A stretch of 64,000 nucleotides of DNA, from positions 26,412,001 to 26,476,000 of the forward strand of contig JBITNC010000002.1 in NCBI GenBank assembly GCA_050084985.1. Reading direction: 5' to 3'. Origin of the DNA: Nageia nagi (Eukaryota > Pinophyta). Below, one piece after another: positions 57,404-64,000 of the stretch. The notes under the pieces were generated by a model that saw only the letters and a program-made list of their open reading frames with translations, was not told where the DNA came from and did not search any database. The first letter of the stretch is position 1. Every line of letters begins with the position of its first letter. The translations under genes and the position numbers were made by a program.

Positions 57404-57938
57404 TGAAGATCTTGCTGCCTGAGGAAATGGAAGCCAGATCTACAGCCATAGTGATGAAGTCAAAATTCGGAAGGGTGGTTTTCCGCTAACTCCTTCAGAG
57501 GTTCGAAGATAAAAAGATCCCTTCAAAGGAAAGGGTAAGGCTCTTATGGTTCCTAGGCGATCGACATGAGGAGAAGATGTGCAAGAAGAGAGGGCAGATG
57601 TGGGAGCCCAAATCTGTGCCTTCGCACAAGACTCCGCTAAAGATCGAAATCTTGCTCCAGATCTACTGAGGAACCACCAAAGAGTTCCATAGAGACATCA
57701 CCTTCTAGTTATACCAGGATCTTCTGGGTTATGGAGTGGTGGCATGGCAAAAATCCAACGTTGAAGGGCTAGAGGCAGCCAAAACCCCAACATCTAGAAT
57801 AGGGCCACCAGGAAGAGTCAAAAATGCGGATACTCCATTGGATCGAAAGAAGAGGGGTGAGCGGAAGTTGTCACTCAGATCCAGTGCCACCAGTAGCAAA
57901 TTAGAGACTGTCACTCAGATGGTATCGGCCAAGAAGAT
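57404..57938 (+). pseudogene. Chromovirus gag/protease remnant
   Basis: Only about 530 bp lie between the primer-binding site and RT, far less than the roughly 1.3 kb or more a gag-protease region needs. The readable part (57736-57966: QKSNVEGLEAAKTPTSRI, then KKRGERKLSLRSSATSS) has no zinc knuckle or protease motif. Several stops lie at 57480-57710. Most of gag has been deleted. Confidence 0.5.
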
Positions 57939-58955
57939 GTGTTATTGTCCGAAAGGGGGAGATTGAGTGGGGCTACGTTTTCACTTTGGCCAAGAGAGGC
58001 TAGGGAGACCAAGGAGCAATTGTTTCAGGTCCAATGCATCCTAGACCAATATCCAAACGTTTTCAAAGATATGCCCAAAGGTTTGCCACCGTACAGGGGG
58101 TTTGAGCACACAATTGAGTTGGAATCGAGAGCCAAACCTATCATGATCACTTCTTATAAGCATTCGAAGATCTATAAGGATGAGATAGAAAAGACAATCA
58201 AGGAGCTGTTGGACATGGAATTCATATGGCCTAGCTCTAGTCCCTTTGCCTCTTCAGTTGTGCTTATCAAGGAGGACGAAACCATGAGGATGTGTATTGA
58301 CTAACGATTGCTCAATAAGAAAACAATCAAAAACAGGTATCCCATTCTTAGAGTAGATGATCTCATTGATGAGTTGCATGGGGCAAGATACTTCTCAAAA
58401 ATACATTTGAGATCTAGGTACCACAAGATAAGGATGAAGGAGGAGGACATACAAAAAACGACATTTAGATGCCACTATGGTCATTTCAGGTTTTTGGTGA
58501 TGCCTTTCGATCTGACTAATGTGCCGACCACCTTCCAGTCAATGATGAACCAAGTTTTCAGAGTGCAGTTGAGGAAGATCATGTTAGTCTTCTTTGATGA
58601 CTTCTTGGTGTACAACAAAATGTGGGATGAACATCTCCATCATCTGGATCACGTTTTGAGGACATTGCAATAACAGAAATTTTATGCCAAACAGTACAAG
58701 TGTGAGTTTGGCATGAGTGAAATTCTATACCTAGGTCACATCATCAACCAAGAGGGAGTTAGGGTGGATGAGCAAAAGATTGCATCTATTCAGGAGTGGC
58801 CAGCACCTACAACTCTAACGCAGCTGAGAGGGTTCTTGGGGCTATGCAACTACTACAAGAGGTTCATACCTGGCTTCTCCAACTTGGCTACCCCCTAACA
58901 CAGTTAACCAAGAAGCATGCATTCGTTTGGACTTTGGAGTGAGAATGCACAAGAG
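57939..58955 (+). pseudogene. Chromovirus reverse transcriptase (copy A, plus strand)
   Basis: RT motifs in order are PNVFKDMPKGLPPYRGFEHT, FIWPSSSPFASSVVLIK, RMCID, RYPILRVDDLIDEL, TTFRCHYGHFRFLVMPF, and LVFFDDFLVYN, the catalytic DD box with both Asp kept. LTQLRGFLGLCNYYKRFIPG is the connection to RNase H. Stops lie at 58302 and 58671, and a 1-bp loss occurs near 58893. The copy ends at a junction near 58955, before RNase H. A second RT copy of the same family lies inverted at 61012-59930. Confidence 0.92.
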
Positions 58956-61014
58956 ATCACCTTGAAGAACAAGTCAGCCAATTGTGCTGCTATATATGTG
59001 ATGGTGATGGCAAAGAAATGGGCAATTTGGTGAGCCTATCAACCACCACAAAGATACTATCTTTACCTTGCACCTTTGGTAGACCAATGATGAAGTCCAT
59101 GGAGATGTCTTCCCATTTCTGCTGTGGGATGGGCAAAGGCTGAAGTAAACCTGCTAGCTTCACATGCTCCTCCTTGTTTTCTTGGCACTACACACTCCTG
59201 AATGTGCCTCAAAACATCCTACTTCAGTCCCTTCCTTGTGAACCTTTCACTCACTGCCTTGTATGTTTTGGTAATTCCCAAATGACTTGCAAGAGGGGTT
59301 TTGTGAAAAGCATGGAGCACTCTCCCCTTTATTTAAGATTTGGGGTTTAGGAATATCCTATTCCTCTTCAAGATGAGTTCATCCCTAACCATGTACTTCT
59401 TGTTCTTCATCGTCCCACTTAGGATGCCTTGAGCAAACTCATCCTTAGTGTATTTAGCCATCATAGTCTTCTTCCAATCAACAGTGTTAGAAGAGAGCGA
59501 GTAAAAGGATGGGTTTCGGGATAATGCATCAACAACTATATTCTTCTTTCCCTTGATGTATTGGATCTCAAAACCGAGGTATTGAAGCTTACTTACCCAT
59601 CTCTATTGTTTGTCACTCAGGTCTGACTGGTTGAGAAAGTACTTCAAGCTATTGTGGTCACTCTTGATGATGAATGGACCACAAACCAAGTATTGCTTGA
59701 ACCTCTCTTACGTATACATGATGCCCAACATCTCCTTATCATACATGCTGAAATTTTGCTCTGCACTAGACAATTTTCTACTCTCAAATGCAATCGACTG
59801 CCCCTTTTGCATGAGCACAGCTCCAACGCCAAGTTTGGATGCATCACACTCCAATGTGAAAGGGATTGAGACATCTGGGATAGCCAAGCAAGGACAGGAA
59901 CACATGACCCTCTTTAGTGTCTCAAAGGCCTCTTGCGCACTCTCACTCCAAACGAATGCATGCTTCTTGGTCAACTGTGTTAGGGAGGCAGCCAAGTTGG
60001 AGAAGCCAGGTATGAACCTCCTGTAGTAGTTGCATAGCCCCAAGAACCCTCTTAGCTGCGTTAGAGTTGTAGGACTCCTGAATAGATGCAATCTTCTGCT
60101 CATCCACCCTAACTCCCTCTTGGCTAATGATGTGACCCAAGTATAGAATTTCAGTCATGCCAAACTCACACTTGGACTATTTGGCATAAAATTTCTGTTA
60201 TTGCAATGTCCTCAAAACATGATCTAGATGATGGAGATGTTCATCCCACATTTTGTTGTACACCAAGAAGTCATCAAAGAAGACTAACACGAACTTCCTC
60301 AGCTGCACTCTGAAAACTTGGTTCATATTTGACTGGAAGGTGGTCGACGCATTAGTCAGTCCGAAAGGCATCACCAAAAACTCGAAATGACCATATTGGC
60401 ATCTAAATGTTGTTTTTTGTATGTACTCCTCCTTCATCCTTATCTGGTGGTACCTAGATCTCAAATCTATTTTTTAAAAGTATCTTGCCCCTGCAACTCA
60501 TCAATGAGATAATCTACTCTAGGAATGGGATACCTATTTTTGATGGTTTTCTTGTTGAGCAATCGGTAGTCAATACACATCCTCATGATTCCATCCTCCT
60601 TGATGAGCACAACCGAAGAGGCAAAAGGGACTAGAGCTAGGCCATATGAATTCCATGTCCAACAACTCCTTGATCGTCTTTTCTATCTCATCCTAATAGA
60701 TCTTTGGATGCCTATAAGAGGTGATCATGACAAGTTTGGCTCCCGATTCCAACTCAATTGTGTGCTCAAACCCTCGGGACGATGGCAAACCCTTGGGCAT
60801 ATCTCCAAAAACATTTGGATATTGATCCAGGATGCGTTGGACATCAGACGACTGCTCCTTGGCCTCCCTAGCCTCCCTTGGCCAATGTGAAAACATAGCC
60901 CCACTCAATCTCCTCCTTTCGGACAATAGCACTCATATTCTTGGTCAATACCATCTGAGTGTTCGTCTCTAATCTGCTACAAGTGGCATCGAATCTAAGT
61001 GACAACTAAGGAGA
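58956..61014 (-). pseudogene. Inverted chromovirus block: RT (copy B), RNase H, integrase first half
   Basis: Read on the minus strand from 61012, this is RT with RILDQYPNVFGDMPKGLP, SSPFASSVVL, RMCIDYRLLNKKTIKNRYP and VFFDDFLVYN (to about 60130). RNase H follows with FTLECDASKLGVGAVLMQ and YDKEMLGIMYT (about 59870-59710), then HSLKYFLNQSDLSDKQ and DALSRNP. The integrase zinc-binding region has HKTPLASHLG and a CVVC site missing 2 bp (about 59300-59170). The integrase core has [20 protein letters not shown] (about 59100). It stops at FFK near 58961. The first arm is about 90% like copy A. Both junctions carry a 14-bp inverted sequence. Confidence 0.9.
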
Positions 61015-61304
61015 TCTCTTGAGCAAGTTCATAAGCCTATTTTGGCAAGAGTTGTTCCAATTGAGTGGCACCAGCCTCACCCCAAGCACTAGCTACCATC
61101 CCCAAATGGATGGGCAAACAAAAATTGTCAATAGGTGGGTGGAGGGGTACTTGAGGCATTATGTGATTGGGCAGCAGCAAACGTGAGTCAAGTGGCTCCA
61201 CGTTGGGGAATATTGCTGTAACTCCACCTATCATGTGTCCATCAAAATGTCTCCCTTCAAAGCTTTGTATGGTTATAATCCTTCTAACTTTACGTACTTG
61301 ATTT
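61015..61304 (+). pseudogene. Chromovirus integrase, second half of core
   Basis: KFISLFWQELFQLSGTSL, then SYHPQMDGQTKIVNRWVEGY and MSPFKALYGYNP, is the C-terminal half of a gypsy integrase core. It includes the YHPQTDGQTE region with Lys in place of the catalytic Glu. It continues the inverted block's integrase after about 15-20 missing residues. One TGA lies near 61181. Confidence 0.85.
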
Positions 61305-61470
61305 TTGATGAATACCAGGATATCATGAGAAAAAGGTAAATTATATTAACGTCCACTGGAGACCAACTGATCTATGAGATAGACAACTTGTAGTAGGCTA
61401 TTACATAGCATTATTAGCATGTATGTCTTGTACTAGGAATGGAACACAAGACACAGGTCACAACAAGGTC
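61305..61470. other. Short insertion in integrase, possible LINE 3' end
   Basis: The integrase reading is interrupted here. The segment contains AAATTATATTAACGTCCACT, then GGAGACCA, resembling the AATATTAATGTCCTCGGGTG, ACCA end of the LINE at 45417. The match is short and imperfect, so this is a tentative call. Confidence 0.3.
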
Positions 61471-62021
61471 AACACACGACCAACTCAACCAACAATCGAG
61501 ACATTGAAGGAGAACCTACAAATGGCCCAGAACCGATAAAAGAAGTATTATGATCAAAACCGGACGAAGAGGGCCTTTGAGGTAGGAGACATGGTGTACT
61601 TGAGGTTGCAACCATTCCGACAATCTTTACTCAAGAAGAGAAGAGCAAAGAAGCTGCAGCCTAAGTTCTTTGGACCATACAAGATCTTGCACAAGGTAGG
61701 AGAGGCTGCCTACAAGTTGGAGCTTCCCTAGGAGAGAAAGATCCACAACACCTTCCACATCTCACTCTTGAAGAAGGTCGTGGGACAACAAGACGTTTCT
61801 TCCACTACTCTACCCCCACTTGATGATGAGGGACGGCTGGTTTTGGTTCATGAGAGAGTGTTGAAGACAAGGATCAAGAAGCCAAGGTCCAGACAGATTC
61901 AGGAGTATGTGATCAAATGGAGGGATTTGCCAAATGAGGACTCCACATGGGAAGGAACAAAGATACTTGCACATCCTATGTTGAATTGCTTGAAAGCATT
62001 TAATCTTGAGAGGGGAGGCTT
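61471..62021 (+). pseudogene. Integrase C-terminus with chromodomain
   Basis: NLQMAQNR, then KKYYDQNRTKRAFEVGDMVY, then FFGPYKILHKVGEAAYKLEL and HNTFHISLLKK, is the integrase C-terminal (SH3-like) domain. It is followed from about 61846 by a chromodomain: VLKTRIKKPRSRQIQEYVIK, then WRDLPNEDSTWE, with the WKG..EDSTWE signature. Stops lie near 61538 and 61730. The ORF runs through the polypurine tract (GAGAGGGGAGG, 62008-62018) into the 3' LTR. Confidence 0.9.
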
Positions 62022-63203
62022 TGTGACGTCCACCTTGCATAAAAGTAATTAATTATGGAATCCAACAGATTCCCCTTTGTATTATATTTTATTATTGTAT
62101 TGTGCTTTAAGTTAACACTTGGGATAGAAGACTTAATGGGTCATTGGACCCCACTGTGAGCCCCAAGTTGTACGTCTCCCTCCCAAGCATAGATTAGGTG
62201 TTTTAATGTATTTGGAGATCCCGATCATGATTTAAAAATCCCAAGGTCTATTTAGCACTTAGGTGGATGGATGAGAACTTGTATACATGCACCAGCCTTG
62301 GGGAGACCCCTAGACCCCCACATTGGCCCATGATAACACCCTAGCACCCACGCATGACTCCTAGACCCACATTAGGCATGAGTGGCACTCCATACCCCCA
62401 CGTTGGCATTTATAGCTAATGGATACCCACGTTGGGCATGTTTGACCCCTACGCCCCCACGTTGGACATTTTGGCCCCCAAGAGGCTAACGTTGGATTAG
62501 AGGAGTCGAGTAAATGACTCCTATGTGAAATCTAGATCCAATAAAATGTTCTATAAGGCGTTGGAGCCTCATAGCTGGATATACAGAATATTATTATTAT
62601 CTTTGATATCATCCTGTAGACAAGAGTCTTAGCGCAGCGCTAAGCAAACCCCTAGGTGCAGCATCTAGGAGGATTAACAGGCTGACGGATCCTGTTAGTC
62701 TACGGCATTGGTGTAGCACCCTTGCCCATCCAGTGGTATGTTGAGGTTGTGCTTCTACTTTCAGTGGTCAACCAGGATTTGTGGAGGGCTCCTTCAAGGG
62801 AGAGGATTCAGGTTCTAAGGGAGCAAGACTATCTCGTCTGTCCGTCCAGCTTGAGGATATTCTTGTGCCCTAGTTGGCTCCTTGGAGGCCAACGTGCAGC
62901 TCTGAGAGCTTGGTATTGTATTGTTGTTCATCATTTATCTTACATACAGCCATTGGGCATTTGGATCTCATGTTATATTGTGTCTTGCCCATTATTGCAA
63001 CGTTGTGGTTTGATTACTCATTCATGCGTGTATGAGCCAGACGTTGGCATTGTGAGCTTGTAATAATTGATATTGGTTAGTCTTTGCTAGACGTTGGCTA
63101 GTTTGTGTAGTGTATGCATAAATTGGATGCCCTAGACCAGACGTTAGGGTTTACTTGTGTGTTTTGAGTTGTTTGCACTTGATATTGTAATTGGATCTTT
63201 ACA
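62022..63203 (+). repeat. 3' LTR of the chromovirus, 1182 bp
   Basis: Starts TGTGACGTCCACCTTGCAT after the polypurine tract and ends GGATCTTTACA. It is collinear with 56205-57390, including the CCCCCACGTTGG minisatellite at about 62305-62490. A few small indels separate the two copies. Confidence 0.93.
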
Positions 63204-64000
63204 TTTAGTGAGCTATTTGGAAGCTATGCACTATCATAGTAGCATATTATGAAGGACTTCATGTTCAGTTCCTCAAATATGGTGTGGACTTTGCCTCTCT
63301 CCTTACAAAGTTGTTTAATGAGATTATTTAGTTAAGGTTTCCCCCTTCTTCGTCATAGCATATCATTCATCCCATTCACAAGTCAAGGGATAGATAAGCC
63401 CAAACAACTATAGAATTATCATGATTGGGCACACATTTTGCTGAACTTTATGCCACTATGTTGGTCCTGATGTTGTCAAACCACTTGGAGTGTGGTCATC
63501 ATAGGGCACAAGGCCAAGTTGGCTTTAAGAGAAACATCCAAACTATGTTCCATATCTTCACATTGTAAGCTATCATTGTGAAGGCTTGTCAGAGGTCTTC
63601 TTGAGTCTTTTGTTGCTTTATGAACTTCAAGAAGGCCTTTGACACTATCCTATGACGCTTCTCCAAAAACTACATACCACTTGTCTCTCAAATACCTTCA
63701 TTATTGCCATCATGAGGCTCTATGAAACGGTCATTGGTAGATTCAAGACTACACATGGACTCTTTGACACTATCAAGAGTACCATTGATATCAAACAAAG
63801 ATGCCCCCTCTCACCACCTCTTTTCAACACTAGCATAAACAACCTTTAGGATTTTCTTTAGCTACACATTCACACAACAATAGTTGTTCTTGCATAATGT
63901 TTGGATAGCTATATTGCTCGTTGCAGATGATGTGACCCTCCTTTCTCACTCCCCTAAGGGCCCCCAAGGACAATAGGATGCACTCGCTCGCTTTTGTGAC
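63204..64000 (+). pseudogene. LINE ORF2 reverse transcriptase, continuation after chromovirus
   Basis: The RT reading is broken but clear. HKAKLALRE in one frame and AQGQVGFKRNIQT in another lie near 63500. CFMNFKKAFDTI at about 63614 is RT motif A with its usual first Asp replaced by Asn. DIKQRCPLSPPLFN at about 63790 is the motif B region. ADDVTLLSHSPKG at about 63925 is motif C with both Asp. Order and orientation match the fragment at 55853-56204, so this is one LINE split by the chromovirus. It runs off the window edge. Stops and frameshifts show it is inactive. Confidence 0.85.

Larger units (their letters stand above)
56205..63203 (+). mobile_element. Ty3/gypsy chromovirus, 7.0 kb, internally rearranged
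   Basis: Two LTRs of about 1.18 kb bound the element. Inside, in order, are a primer-binding site, a gag/protease remnant, RT (plus), an inverted block with RT, RNase H and the first half of integrase (minus), the second half of integrase, a chromodomain (plus) and a polypurine tract. The chromodomain places it in the chromovirus clade, whose integrases target chromatin. LTRs are well over 90% alike by eye, so it is younger than the copia element. All ORFs carry stops. It sits inside a LINE ORF2. The flanking 5-mers (TTCAA and TTTAG) do not match, so no target-site duplication is evident. Confidence 0.9.

Noticed and set aside
58956-61014. Two independent chromovirus insertions instead of one rearranged element
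   Set aside because: There are only two LTRs, with matching ends. The split integrase continues across the right junction, and the junctions share an inverted 14-mer. A single rearranged element explains this better, though nested insertion with LTR loss is not fully excluded.
56200-63208. Target-site duplication for the chromovirus
   Set aside because: The immediate 5-mers are TTCAA and TTTAG, which is too poor a match to call.

Overview
The window is nuclear DNA of a seed plant with a very large genome. A gymnosperm such as a conifer is most likely, because a housekeeping gene has introns of 10 to over 22 kb packed with old, nested retrotransposons. That organism call is inference. No bacterial-type operons, CRISPR arrays or RNA genes were seen.

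Host gene: the only cellular gene I can support is phosphoribosylformylglycinamidine synthase (FGAM synthase, purine biosynthesis) on the minus strand. Ten consecutive exons lie at 51502-51388, 51292-51185, 51015-50903, 50642-50516, 33025-32906, 32750-32679, 22997-32932 (read 22997-22932), 22810-22722, 22625-22569 and 22429-22376. Nine of the ten have consensus GT/AG borders and join in phase. Together they give about 300 residues of the N-terminal half of the enzyme. Exon 22722-22810 carries a 1-bp deletion, and the 5' border of the first visible exon lacks an AG. The first N-terminal exons and the whole C-terminal half are not visible. If the gene is intact, everything from 22375 down to 1 is intron.

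Layout: 1-3740 is a minus-strand Ty1/copia element (LTR, primer-binding site, gag fragment). 3741-9143 holds a hairpin-repeat array with TATA boxes, followed by a broken, unclassified retroelement ORF. 12338-12505 is a LINE 3' end. 12854-15059 is a minus-strand non-autonomous LTR element. 19261-20393 is a solo LTR of the same family as the chromovirus at 56 kb. 22376-22997 carries four FGAM synthase exons. 22998-32678 is a 9.7-kb intron with an LTR-like block at about 29.45-31.97 kb. 32679-33025 carries two exons. 33026-50515 is a 17.5-kb intron holding an old copia element (39490 to about 48386), itself hit by a 490-bp solo LTR with perfect target-site duplications and by a 5'-truncated LINE. 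50516-51502 carries four exons. 55853-64000 is a LINE ORF2 split by a 7.0-kb chromovirus (56205-63203) whose RT-RNaseH-integrase block is inverted.

All transposon ORFs are broken by stops and frameshifts, so the elements look non-autonomous. No novel gene system was found. The most informative structures are the nested insertions and the inverted chromovirus.
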